A stretch of DNA of 64,000 bases from Bacillota bacterium (GTDB lineage Bacteria; Bacillota; Clostridia; Lachnospirales; Lachnospiraceae), in the NCBI GenBank assembly GCA_023411555.1, contig JAEYOQ010000037.1, forward strand, positions 52,022 through 116,021. Reading direction: 5' to 3'. The position numbers and the translations under genes were made by a program. Positions 9,801 to 17,687 of this stretch are shown here, piece by piece. Position 1 is the first letter of the stretch. Every line of letters begins with the position of its first letter. The notes beneath the pieces were generated by a model. The model made no database searches. It worked only from the letters and a program-made list of their open reading frames with translations, and had not been told where the DNA came from.

Positions 9801-11846
9801 ATCCTGACCACTACCGGAAATGGAGCCAGCTCAATTTTGAATAATAAAGTGGGTAAGGTGATGCTTTCTGGCGGAACGATAAGCACTTCCGGTGAAAATT
9901 CAATGGCAATTTGCAATACCGGCGGCGGCTCAATTACCGTTTCCAATGCAACGGTTAGTACATCAGGAGATTTGTCAGAAACCATTTTCAACGCCTCCAC
10001 TGGTTCAGTCTCCCTGCTTGGTTGTGCTGTGAGTGCAAAAGGAAGCCAATCAAATGCAATTCATAACCAAGATACCAGCAATATCAATATCAGTGGCGGC
10101 ATGATTGAAAGTGAACATGATGTTGCTATCGTTTCTAGTTTGCGTAATATCGTTCTATCAACCGGCAGTCTCACCATTAAGGGTGCCAGTGGTGCAGTAA
10201 ACAAAGCGTTGACCTTCGCCAGTGGAGCGAGGTTTGATATTTGGGCAAGCACAACGAACGTCACTGGCGCAGACGCGACAATAATTAACGGGTCGTTGAT
10301 AACCGCAGACGACTCTTATGCATCCGGCTATAAATATCTTAATTTTGTACCGAAAGTAGTCATCGTAGATGAAAACGAAACGGGCGGAGGCTCCGGTGGT
10401 AGTGGCGAATCAAATAGTGGTGGAAGCTCCAATAATAGCAGTAACCCAGTCATTGATGCTACACCCGCATCGGACAAGCCCAATGTTCCTACACAAGTTG
10501 AAATTAAGGTTTCCGGTACGGTGGACAGTAAGGGTAATATTACTGCGAACATCACAGATAAAGCTGTGATTGATTCAATTAACAAAGCTCTTGAGGAAGC
10601 TAAGAATAACGGTAACGAGAAAAAGAATATTGTTGTGATACTTCATATAGACACCGGCTCCAATACCGGTTCCCAAGTTACCGTCAATCTTCCAAAGGCT
10701 GTTCAGGATACCATCATTACAAAGAAAATCGAAAGCCTCATTGTGGTAGTGGACAACCCTGATATTACAATTGAGATGGATTTGGAAGCATTAAAGGAAA
10801 TCAGGAAGCAGTCAAAAGCAGATGTAAGCATTACAGCAACTCGCAAGGACAGGGGTAAGCTGACCGGAGATGCAAAAAAAACCATTGGGGACCGACCGGT
10901 ATTTGACCTTAAGGTAAACTATGGAAAGAATAAACAAGTACAGAGCTTCGGCTCAGGCAGTGTATCTATCACTATCCCTTACACCCTCGGTAAAAATGAA
11001 AATGCCGGAAATGTAATGGCTGTCTATGTAGATGCTAAGGAGAAGGTGCACTGGCTCGTAAACTCGGTCTATGACACTATGGAACAAGTATTACGGTTTA
11101 GTACCAATCACTTTTCCACCTACGGCATTGCTTGCAAGCAGATTAATACTGCATTTAAGGATATTACAGATCATTGGGCGAAGGAAGATATTGAGTTTGT
11201 GGTAAGCCGCGGATTGATAAACAGCACATCCAAAACCAAATTCAACCCGGACAAGTCCTTGACAAGAGGAATGCTCGTCACGGCACTGGGACGACTTGCA
11301 GAAGCCGATGTGAGCGGCTACACAAAGAGTAGCTTTACCGATGTAAAAAGTGATGCTGATTACATGAGCTACATTGAGTGGGCGAATAAAAATAACATTC
11401 TAAAGGGTGTTGAAGATAATAAGTTCGCTCCCAATCAGTCTATTACCCGCGAGCAGATAGCGGTTATAATGCTAAACTATGCCAAGGTTATCGGGTTCAC
11501 AGTGCCAAAGGCCCATACAGAGAACAGCTTTGCAGACAGTGATAAAATTAGCGACAACGCTAAGGATGCCGTAAAACAGATGCAAATGGCAGGCGTCATT
11601 ACCGGCAAGAAGGGCAACCTATTCGATCCTCAGGGTGAAATCACACTTGCTGAGACTTCTGCAATGTTGCGCCGCTTCATAGAAGTGATGATTTCCAGGG
11701 CTTCAATGCAAGGCTGGATGAAGAATGACGCAGGACAGTATTTCTTCTATAAAGACGGAAGCATGGTAGCTGAAAAGTGGCTGGAAATCGACGGTAAATG
11801 GTATTACTTTAATGCTGATGGTTCTCTTGCTAAGAGTGCAAAATAG
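6825..11846 (+). CDS. Giant secreted beta-helix surface protein with SLH domains and a cell-wall-binding repeat
   Basis: 1673 residues from ATG 6825, chosen because AAGGAGGAA precedes it and a signal peptide follows at once (MNKRLMSMFLALC...VSAMA, cleavage near 26). Order: an Ig-like fold at about 40-215, interrupted by eight 12-residue acidic repeats (77-172); long right-handed beta-helix-like arrays rich in TISGGTI/VTITGG turns, about 240-1190; a Gly/Ser/Asn linker (nt 10380-10450); a domain common just before SLH regions; three SLH domains (AFKDITDHWAKE, SFTDVKSDADY, SFADSDKISD; nt 11151-11690); and a C-terminal choline/cell-wall-binding type repeat (GKWYYFNADGSLA). The SLH domains should hold it non-covalently to cell-wall polymer. 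No catalytic residues could be assigned; adhesion or polysaccharide binding is inference. It appears monocistronic. Confidence 0.9.
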   Translation: MNKRLMSMFLALCMVLTMLPVSAMAEEASTTIDTGGNIIGFAPLEKTEITVAVGTSIEEIGLPDTLVATVKTAVFNEEGLMPDLSVVNEEEPMPDSSIVSEEEPMPDSGIVSEDGLMPDMSMVNEEELVPDSSIVNEEEPMPDSSIVSEEEPVPDSSTLNEGELLQDLGEGNEEASPTITWEETNHVIPIEWKAEPEYDSESAGTYCFTPVIEGYLVSTDLPQIMVVVEEEMPMALMMEPMALSSSPVTTQAALQSAFNNVGEDGVILLGGNITLTSTITSPSDSRSFTLDLNGFTITGKSKSTAIRHKGTGILLIKDSVGTGKITISGSDSIAVLNASKGTIQINMANIITSGNRSHAIHNEDIGEIFVLGGTLSVDGAGAVAIDNLSDGTVVMTGGLVKSNGLASAAIYNEARGAVQIFGGEIIGTGELAEGVAMESGSLFISGGKTIIKGTERAVNLAPDLTNFPDVAVIASQTFEGTPKTDYDPALISKYKYLAFDQAYDAEIDGKKYVSLQTALNEATDGQTITILKNITSSSTFYKTGSESCVIDLKGKSITLSYGKAFWLGGSGTVTIKDSFIGGTIISDDYSEGTILNSGSGDFILDSGTIVKRITPQIGYTAAAIINSGTGNMTILNGNVYAEGTGAINSVGNVTIEGGTIRSNGNYVISTSESSKVTIMGGTISATGADTIALDHFGNGDVTISGGTISANGTALFILSSINTNISGGTITSENQHTIRNCYLGTVTVTGGEIIAKADGCSAIYNDANGRVVIEGGRITPSVNHTSTIDSGNRLLTNMMVSKGTANATGMNVHPISMADEPGYNTGVTVSGAAMSSNFERGIRSIARIGFTDYYTFESAIAAVDQGQTITVLQDVTLDSTIVIPNGHNKQFTLDLNGKTLSCSQTAIMHLGNESLTIKGDGKIVSGSDAIWMVRGADLYLENVTVDTTGSKAFAVRMFLGNLTVVNSSINASGGGGAAIRSDSDGNFTITDSILTTTGNGASSILNNKVGKVMLSGGTISTSGENSMAICNTGGGSITVSNATVSTSGDLSETIFNASTGSVSLLGCAVSAKGSQSNAIHNQDTSNINISGGMIESEHDVAIVSSLRNIVLSTGSLTIKGASGAVNKALTFASGARFDIWASTTNVTGADATIINGSLITADDSYASGYKYLNFVPKVVIVDENETGGGSGGSGESNSGGSSNNSSNPVIDATPASDKPNVPTQVEIKVSGTVDSKGNITANITDKAVIDSINKALEEAKNNGNEKKNIVVILHIDTGSNTGSQVTVNLPKAVQDTIITKKIESLIVVVDNPDITIEMDLEALKEIRKQSKADVSITATRKDRGKLTGDAKKTIGDRPVFDLKVNYGKNKQVQSFGSGSVSITIPYTLGKNENAGNVMAVYVDAKEKVHWLVNSVYDTMEQVLRFSTNHFSTYGIACKQINTAFKDITDHWAKEDIEFVVSRGLINSTSKTKFNPDKSLTRGMLVTALGRLAEADVSGYTKSSFTDVKSDADYMSYIEWANKNNILKGVEDNKFAPNQSITREQIAVIMLNYAKVIGFTVPKAHTENSFADSDKISDNAKDAVKQMQMAGVITGKKGNLFDPQGEITLAETSAMLRRFIEVMISRASMQGWMKNDAGQYFFYKDGSMVAEKWLEIDGKWYYFNADGSLAKSAK
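7053..7340 (+). repeat. Eight tandem 36-bp in-frame repeats inside the surface protein gene
   Basis: Eight consecutive 12-codon units with consensus EEEPMPDSSIVS/N. Units 2 and 6 are identical in protein and the first, fourth and last are more divergent. They lie between the two halves of an Ig-like domain (GLPDTLVATV... before, PTITWEE... after), so the array forms a long acidic loop. Because the unit is a multiple of three, gain or loss of copies keeps the frame. Confidence 0.93.
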
Positions 11847-11859
11847 CTAAAAACAATGC

Positions 11860-11905
11860 AGAGCCTGCTCTCCAATCAGAGAACGGGCTCTTGCCCGCAT
11901 CTTAT
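11860..11905 (+). terminator. Possible terminator after the surface protein
   Basis: agagcc at 11860-11865 can pair with gggctct at 11885-11891, with a second possible pairing inside. The U-rich tail is poor, so the call is weak. Confidence 0.35.
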
Positions 11906-12049
11906 TTGTTCACACATATATCTCACAAGTTCTGTTGTCGGGAATGTGCAACTAGTAAAATAATAGTGATTGAATATAGTCTGGTTTTCTAATACAATAG
12001 TGTAATCGAAATGTAACCTTGTCGTTGTTGCCCATAAAGGAGTATACCT

Positions 12050-12763
12050 ATGGAAAAGTATAAATTAAAAGTTATAGATATTGTAGAGGAAGCAAGCGGA
12101 ATTAAAACCTATCATTTTGAAAAACCGGCTGATTTGACTTGGTTGGAAGGAGGCCATACTCATATCGGTCATGTAGGTTTTGATGAAGGGGACCTACCAA
12201 ATAAAGCATTGGTCCGTCATATGTCAATCACCACCTTGCCTTCTGAGAATAAGCTCGGAATCACGACAAAGGTGCCGGGGAGTGATTCCTTGTTCAAGCA
12301 GAAATTGACCGAACTCAAGATAGGAGATGAAGCTATCTTCTTCAAATTAGGTTCCCGGATGTATCTGAGGCGTGCTAATCGTCCCCTTATATTCCTTTCT
12401 ATGGGCGTAGGTATAGCGGCGTTTCGTCCGGCTATCCTGGCTTATCATAAGGATACCTCCAACATTGCATCAATAAAGAATGTGAATGTAAATTCCTCCG
12501 GTGAATTCCTTTATCGCAGTGAGCTTGAAGCTTATGCGGATGATACCTATATCAATTATTGGGTGCAATCCCGTCGTGAATTTATCGACCTACTTTCCGA
12601 GCTGTCTCATGAGGAGAATGCGATCTACTATATCGTAGGAAGTGATGAGTTTTTGAAGGATAATATTAAACTTCTGCTTCAAAGCGGAGTTCGTAAGGAA
12701 GATATCCTTTTAGATAAAAAGGAAGAAAAGCTTAAGGATTATTTCGACCTTGACGAGAATTAA
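12050..12763 (+). CDS. Ferredoxin-NADP reductase-like FAD oxidoreductase
   Basis: 237 residues matching the FNR-like fold: an N-terminal FAD-binding barrel with the RHMSITTLPSE segment at about residues 61-71 in the place of the usual RxYS motif, followed by an NAD(P)-binding domain starting at LIFLSMGVGIAAFRPAI (the GxGIxPF region). No 2Fe-2S domain is present, so it needs an outside electron partner. Glycine-rich GGHTHIGHVG at about 34-43 is unusual for soluble FNRs and its meaning is unclear. AAAGGAG precedes the ATG. It stands alone, with no operon partner. The reaction partner cannot be told from sequence. Confidence 0.75.
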   Translation: MEKYKLKVIDIVEEASGIKTYHFEKPADLTWLEGGHTHIGHVGFDEGDLPNKALVRHMSITTLPSENKLGITTKVPGSDSLFKQKLTELKIGDEAIFFKLGSRMYLRRANRPLIFLSMGVGIAAFRPAILAYHKDTSNIASIKNVNVNSSGEFLYRSELEAYADDTYINYWVQSRREFIDLLSELSHEENAIYYIVGSDEFLKDNIKLLLQSGVRKEDILLDKKEEKLKDYFDLDEN

Positions 12764-12783
12764 TTACCCAACAAATGTAAAGG

Positions 12784-12927
12784 ATGCTTAAAGTCCTATC
12801 TGTCAAGGAACCTCAGCTTGTATATGATTATCTTGTTAAGAATAGTAGGATAATGCCGCGTGTAGCATTTCGATATGCGTTGGAAAAGATGGATAAACAA
12901 AGAAAATCGGAATTAATGAGCTTGTAA
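12784..12927 (+). pseudogene. Remnant of a DNA alkylation repair (AlkC/AlkD-like HEAT) gene
   Basis: A 47-codon open stretch ending at TAA 12927 translates to a peptide containing EPQLVYDYLVKNSRIMPRVAF and RYALEKM. This resembles the extreme C-terminus of the DNA alkylation repair family, where a MPR-x-x-xRYAIEK pattern is usual. The rest of the gene (about 180 residues) is missing and upstream sequence is the end of the reductase gene. It may be a decayed end left by a deletion. Family assignment is from memory of the motif. Confidence 0.45.
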
Positions 12928-12949
12928 TATCTGAAACTTCATAAAACGA

Positions 12950-12986
12950 GGAGATGCATAACTTAAGGAGATGCATCTCCTTTTTT
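12950..12986 (+). terminator. Terminator hairpin
   Basis: ggagatgcat (12950-12959) pairs perfectly with atgcatctcc (12971-12980), followed by six T. It probably ended the transcript of the lost alkylation-repair gene and still insulates the YesN promoter. Confidence 0.8.
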
Positions 12987-13110
12987 AGTTGTATAGGAAA
13001 TCTCTCTGAAATTCCTATACAATTAAAAGCCCTCAGGGCAAGTGAGTATAAAAAAATGATATCATCTCTTAAAAAATCCAACTTGCTTCATCATAATGGT
13101 TCAATTTTTT

Positions 13111-13138
13111 TTGAATATTTCTTAAATTAGAGTATAAT
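13111..13138 (+). promoter_or_regulatory. SigA-type promoter for the yesN-yesM pair
   Basis: TTGAAT (13111-13116), a 16-bp spacer, then TATAAT (13133-13138). Downstream, at 13174-13199, the 13-mer gataaaataagtt is repeated twice back to back, and gataag begins a third; it lies in the leader and may be an operator. Confidence 0.6.
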
Positions 13139-13231
13139 CTGAGATTAATGTATTTTTTTAATTGGAAATAAATGATAAAATAAGTTGATAAAATAAGTTG
13201 ATAAGGTTAAAAAGCAAAGGGGATGGTAGGG

Positions 13232-14872
13232 GTGCTGAAGGTATTTTTAGTAGAGGATGAATTCGTGGTAAGAGAAGGTATTAAGAATAATGTCCCGTGG
13301 AGTGAGAATGGTTTTCTTTTCTGTGGCGAGGCCAGTGATGGGGAGCTGGCTTATACTCAAATACGGCAAAAAAAGCCGGATATTATTATTACGGATATTA
13401 AGATGCCCTTCATGAATGGACTGGAATTGAGCAGATTAGTGAAGAAGGACAACCCGGATGTCAAAATAATTATTCTAAGCGGTTACGGTGAGTTTGAGTA
13501 TGCAAAAGAAGCGATAAATATTGGGATAGAAGAATATCTTTTGAAGCCAATCAATGCAGAGGAATTGTTGAGAACAGTGAAGCAGGTAGCTCGTAAAATC
13601 AAAAGCGAGCGGGAAGAGAAGGAGAACCTACAAAAGTTCCAAAGGGAAATGAGTGAAAATGAGGTACAGAGCAAGAGAAACTTCTTCCATAGCCTGATTG
13701 ATAATAGCCATTCCATATCTGATATTCTTGAGAAGGGTAGTCAGCTGGGAATTGATATCTATGCCAATTATTATAATATTCTGTTGTTTAAAATATCGAG
13801 AATAAAGCATCAGGAGGAAAGCTTTTCAAAAACAGTTATCCAGGTATATCAGGAGCTAACTAAGTATTTTGAGAATAACAATCTTTTGTGGTTTGATCGT
13901 AATCTGGAGGGGATAGCACTTCTTCTAATGGCGGATGAAGCCGAAAAGCTGGAGGAGTTACAGAAAAGCTGTGTTGATCATATAGAAAAGACCATTGGTA
14001 AAAATGATAAACTGACCTATTTTGGTGGCATCGGCTGCCAGGTCAACCGACTGAGTGAGCTTAATGTATCCTTCGAAGAGGCCAGTCGTGCATTCGCATA
14101 TCGATTCATTATAAATGAAAGTAGCTTTCTCGATTCAGGAAATATTGATAAGATGAAGCCTTCTGTAGATAATTCTTGGTTGGATATGTCCTATGCCCAA
14201 TACCTAGACAAGGAGATCGTCGAGAAGTTTCTTCGGAATGGAGAGCTTGGAGAGGTGAATTATTTTATTGAGGGATATTTTCAAAGCTGCGCCCAGACTG
14301 GAAAGAGGTCACTCATTTTCCGGCAATACATACTGATGGATATGTACTTTATTGTGGCCAATTTTGTTAAGAAGCTGAGTAAGGAGAATAACCTAAAGCT
14401 TGAGGAGCCCTTTCATAGCTCTCAGCAGATGAACCAAGTGATATCGGATTATGAGGAGACTATGCTATATATCAAAAAGCTGTTTACGCAAGCTATAACC
14501 TATCGAAATGAAGCGGCTACCAAGAAATTCGGCAATATCATTGAAGAGACGAAAGAGTATATCCACAAGAATTATCAGGATGAAGAGATCTCACTAAACT
14601 CAGCAGCATCCCATGTCAACATCAGTCCCAGCTATCTCAGCTCAGTTTTTAGCCAGGAGACCGGACAAACCTTTGTAAAATATCTGACCGACCTTCGCAT
14701 GAATCGTGCCAAGGAGCTTTTGATGTGCACGAATAAGCGGAGCAATGAGATTGGAATGGAAGTGGGATATAAGGATCCTCACTACTTTTCTTATCTGTTC
14801 AAGAAAACACAAGGTTGCTCGCCGCTGCAATTTCGGATGAGCAAAAGCCGTTGTGAGGAGGGATCGGATTGA
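13232..14872 (+). CDS. YesN-type response regulator with AraC DNA-binding domain
   Basis: 546 residues. N-terminal receiver domain: VFLVEDEF with the acidic pair, phosphoacceptor Asp in PDIIITDIKMPFMNG, and Lys in YLLKPINAEEL. A middle region of about 300 residues is typical of YesN proteins. The C-terminal AraC-type double helix-turn-helix is at about 445-540 (YIHKNYQDEEISLNSAASHV, then EVGYKDPHYFSYLFKK and the RMSKSR end). AAAGGGG at 13216-13222 is well placed for GTG 13232 but abuts the in-frame ATG at 13223, so I prefer GTG. The stop overlaps the next gene's start by one base. It probably activates the importer at 16506-21293. Confidence 0.93.
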   Translation: MLKVFLVEDEFVVREGIKNNVPWSENGFLFCGEASDGELAYTQIRQKKPDIIITDIKMPFMNGLELSRLVKKDNPDVKIIILSGYGEFEYAKEAINIGIEEYLLKPINAEELLRTVKQVARKIKSEREEKENLQKFQREMSENEVQSKRNFFHSLIDNSHSISDILEKGSQLGIDIYANYYNILLFKISRIKHQEESFSKTVIQVYQELTKYFENNNLLWFDRNLEGIALLLMADEAEKLEELQKSCVDHIEKTIGKNDKLTYFGGIGCQVNRLSELNVSFEEASRAFAYRFIINESSFLDSGNIDKMKPSVDNSWLDMSYAQYLDKEIVEKFLRNGELGEVNYFIEGYFQSCAQTGKRSLIFRQYILMDMYFIVANFVKKLSKENNLKLEEPFHSSQQMNQVISDYEETMLYIKKLFTQAITYRNEAATKKFGNIIEETKEYIHKNYQDEEISLNSAASHVNISPSYLSSVFSQETGQTFVKYLTDLRMNRAKELLMCTNKRSNEIGMEVGYKDPHYFSYLFKKTQGCSPLQFRMSKSRCEEGSD

Positions 14873-16338
14873 TGCTTAGGGATAAGATCAAGGATATCTA
14901 TCAGAAATCCGGTCTGGCTACGAAGATTCGAATTTCTTACTTCTTTATGGTAATACCGTTTCTTATCTTTGCAATCATATGGCTCTTTTATCTGACTATA
15001 TATAATAATCGATATGATAAACTCCTATATAACACCTCAGTAGCCAGTGCATTTAGCCTTGATTTTAAGAAGGAATTCGATGATAAGATCTATTTTATTA
15101 TAATTGGGAGTCAGACCTATGAAGAGGCTAATCCCCTCAGTGATATTGAGAAAGCAAAGGCTATCATAATGAAGATAAAGGACACTGAGGATAGCAAAAG
15201 CACTAGGAATACAAGACCAAGGATTACTCTAATTGAGAAATACCTCAACAATCTGGAAAAGTATGTGGACCAGATACACCATAATGTTGAAGCCGGAAAT
15301 ATGTATGATAAGAATATGACTATGTGGGAAAATGATGTCCAGGTTGTAACCTCTCTCATTCAGGATACTATTCTGGAATATCTGTACTATGAGACAAAGG
15401 AGATCGAAAAATATCGGAGTGATATGAAGCAGGTTTTTCTGAAGATGATTCAAGGAAGTATCTTTCTGATTGTTATTCTGATGGGTATCACCTTCGTGAT
15501 ATCGGTCACCATCCCGCGTTCTATCACCAAGCCTATTAGGTATCTTGGGCAGATAACAGAGCAGGTCTCAAGAGGAAACCTTAAGATTCGTTCTGAGATC
15601 AAAAGCGGAGCCGAGGTGAAGATTCTCAGTGATTCTCTGAATTTAATGATTCAAAGGATTAGTGACTTGTTTGAGGCAGTCAAAGCAGAGCAGAAGAACT
15701 TACGGGAAGCGGAGCTGGAGCTTCTTCAGCTGCAGATTAATCCTCATTTTCTATACAATACCCTGGATACGATAGTTTGGCTGGCAGAGGCTGGTAAGCA
15801 GAGAGAGGTAGTATCAATGGTCGGTTCCTTATCGGAATTCTTCCGTTCTTCTCTGAATCAGGGAAAGGATATCATTACGATTGAGGATGAAACACTTCAT
15901 TTTACCTGCTATCTTAAGATCCAGCAGGTCCGTTATCAGGATATACTGGACTATGAGATTTCTATAGCCGAGGAGATCGGAACCTACCTCATTCCTAAGA
16001 TTACCCTACAGCCACTGATAGAAAATGCACTTTATCACGGAATTAAAAATAAGCGTGGGAAGGGTAAAATTACAGTCAGTGGAGAAGCCCGCGAGGGACA
16101 ATGTGTCCTGACCGTCGAGGATAATGGAATTGGTATGACTGAGGCACGGCTGCAGGAAATTAATGAAGCAATCAATAATCGAAATGGGAATAAGAGGGAC
16201 TTTTATGGTCTTTATAATGTCAATGAACGGATACAGCTAAAGTTTGGTGAGGAGTATGGTCTGAAGATTCATAGTATATACGGAGAAGGAACGCGGGTCG
16301 AGGTTTCATTACCAATGATGGCTTCCCTTAGTGCCTAA
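14872..16338 (+). CDS. YesM-type sensor histidine kinase
   Basis: 488 residues from ATG 14872, which overlaps the yesN stop; TTG 14869 is an alternative. GAGGAGGGA lies about 10 bp upstream. Two transmembrane segments (about 22-42 and 190-212) flank an extracellular sensor region; a HAMP linker follows (SVTIPRSITKPIRYLGQI). The phosphoacceptor block LQINPHFLYNTLDTI and the HATPase motifs LIENALYHGIKNKRGKG, DNGIGM and FYGLYNVNERI are the signature of the LytS/YesM (His_kinase) group. It should sense an external sugar, perhaps presented by a binding protein, and phosphorylate the adjacent YesN. Confidence 0.94.
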   Translation: MLRDKIKDIYQKSGLATKIRISYFFMVIPFLIFAIIWLFYLTIYNNRYDKLLYNTSVASAFSLDFKKEFDDKIYFIIIGSQTYEEANPLSDIEKAKAIIMKIKDTEDSKSTRNTRPRITLIEKYLNNLEKYVDQIHHNVEAGNMYDKNMTMWENDVQVVTSLIQDTILEYLYYETKEIEKYRSDMKQVFLKMIQGSIFLIVILMGITFVISVTIPRSITKPIRYLGQITEQVSRGNLKIRSEIKSGAEVKILSDSLNLMIQRISDLFEAVKAEQKNLREAELELLQLQINPHFLYNTLDTIVWLAEAGKQREVVSMVGSLSEFFRSSLNQGKDIITIEDETLHFTCYLKIQQVRYQDILDYEISIAEEIGTYLIPKITLQPLIENALYHGIKNKRGKGKITVSGEAREGQCVLTVEDNGIGMTEARLQEINEAINNRNGNKRDFYGLYNVNERIQLKFGEEYGLKIHSIYGEGTRVEVSLPMMASLSA

Positions 16339-16505
16339 AACCGAATTCAAAATTTATTCAACCTTTCACTTAGAAAAATGATATATCGTTATGAAATAAG
16401 ATAAAAAAATGAAATAGGTTCTATAGAATCTGCATTGTATCGCCAGGCCGTATTTTATATGATTAATCTGCGATAAGCAATTAATATTTAGGGAGGATAA
16501 GCACT

Positions 16506-17540
16506 ATGAAAAAGGGAAAGAAACTCGTTGCATTGCTTGTAGCTGCCATGATGGTATTTTCTATGGTTGCGTGCGGTGGGACCGGTGGCAACAAGGATAA
16601 GGCGGCTAGTACTACAGATAAGAAGGAAGCGGGAGCATCGGATGATTTGATTGTAGTTGGTTTTTCGCAGGTTGGAGCCGAGTCTGACTGGCGTACCGCC
16701 AATACCGGTTCTATGAAGGCTACCTTCTCAGAGGAGAATGGTTATCAGCTGATCTTCGATGACGCACAGCAGAAGCAGGAAAATCAGATCAAAGCAGTAC
16801 GTAACTTTATTCAGCAGGATGTGGATTATATCGTGATCGCTCCGGTTACCGAGACCGGTTGGGACACAGTACTTCAGGAAGCAAAGGAAGCTGGTATTCC
16901 TGTAATTATCTGTGATCGTATGATTGATGTATCCGATGATAGCCTGTTTACTGCCTGGGTAGGTTCCAATTTCCTTCAGGAGGGCTACAATGCAGTAGAG
17001 TGGCTGGCTGGTTATTTAAAGGAAAAAGGCAGAGAAAGCGAGCAGATCAATATAGTAACCCTACAGGGGACTATTGGTTCCTCGGCACAGATTGGACGTA
17101 CCGATGGTTTTGCTGAGAAGATGAAAGCATACTCGAACTGGACTATGTTAGAGAAACAGACCGGTGAATTCACTCAGTCAAAAGGACAGGAGGTTATGGA
17201 ATCCTTCTTAAAGTCCTATGATGATATTGATGTTGTAATTGCAGAGAATGATAATATGGCCTTCGGAGCAATTGATGCAATTAAGGCAGCAGGTAGGACC
17301 TGCGGACCGAAAGGGGATATTATAATCGTATCCTTTGATGCAGTAGCCGCAGCCTTCGATTCCATGATTGCAGGTGATATGAATGTATCTGTTGAGTGTA
17401 ATCCGTTACATGGCCCTCGTGTAGAAGAGATCATTAAGAAGCTGGAAGCCGGACAAACGGTTGATAAGCTTCAATATGTTGAGGAAGGTGTATACCCTGC
17501 TGAAACAGCTGCGGAGATTAAGCCTACACGTGCTTACTAA
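16506..17540 (+). CDS. Sugar-binding lipoprotein, YtfQ/RbsB family
   Basis: 344 residues. The signal peptide with lipobox FSMVAC and Cys22 indicates a lipoprotein anchored outside the membrane. The mature domain follows the periplasmic-binding-protein type I fold: VVGFSQVGAESDWRTANTGSM, YIVIAPVTETGWD, PVIICDRMID, and IIIVSFDAVAAAFDSM. The combination resembles YtfQ, the galactofuranose-binding protein, rather than RbsB, but the sugar is not certain. AGGGAGG lies upstream. A strong hairpin after the stop separates it from the ATPase, so the binding protein is probably made in excess. Position directly after yesN-yesM suggests control by that system. Confidence 0.92.
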   Translation: MKKGKKLVALLVAAMMVFSMVACGGTGGNKDKAASTTDKKEAGASDDLIVVGFSQVGAESDWRTANTGSMKATFSEENGYQLIFDDAQQKQENQIKAVRNFIQQDVDYIVIAPVTETGWDTVLQEAKEAGIPVIICDRMIDVSDDSLFTAWVGSNFLQEGYNAVEWLAGYLKEKGRESEQINIVTLQGTIGSSAQIGRTDGFAEKMKAYSNWTMLEKQTGEFTQSKGQEVMESFLKSYDDIDVVIAENDNMAFGAIDAIKAAGRTCGPKGDIIIVSFDAVAAAFDSMIAGDMNVSVECNPLHGPRVEEIIKKLEAGQTVDKLQYVEEGVYPAETAAEIKPTRAY

Positions 17541-17562
17541 TCAAACGTTTCATGATTTATTA

Positions 17563-17616
17563 TGGGTGTGATGATATGGGGGCTTAATGGGAAGCCCCCG
17601 TCCACACCCGTTTTTA
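17563..17616 (+). terminator. Strong intra-operon hairpin (attenuating terminator)
   Basis: Nested stems: gggtgtg (17564-17570) with cacaccc (17603-17609), and gggggctt with aagccccc inside, then gttttt. It lies between the binding-protein gene and the ATPase gene. Partial read-through would give more binding protein than membrane components. Confidence 0.85.
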
Positions 17617-17629
17617 TCGTATAGGTGAG

Positions 17630-17660
17630 TTCGTCCTATGTAATAAAAAGCCGTTCCTAG
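17630..17660 (+). repeat. Dispersed intergenic repeat, short 5' fragment
   Basis: ttcgtcctatgtaataaaaagccgttcctag-like stretch aligning with the start of copy B (51085-51112) and of the copy at 27089. It lies between the attenuator and the ATPase gene of the YtfQRT-like operon. Confidence 0.45.
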
Positions 17661-17687
17661 TTTTGTGAGTGAAAGGATGGAATCCAC

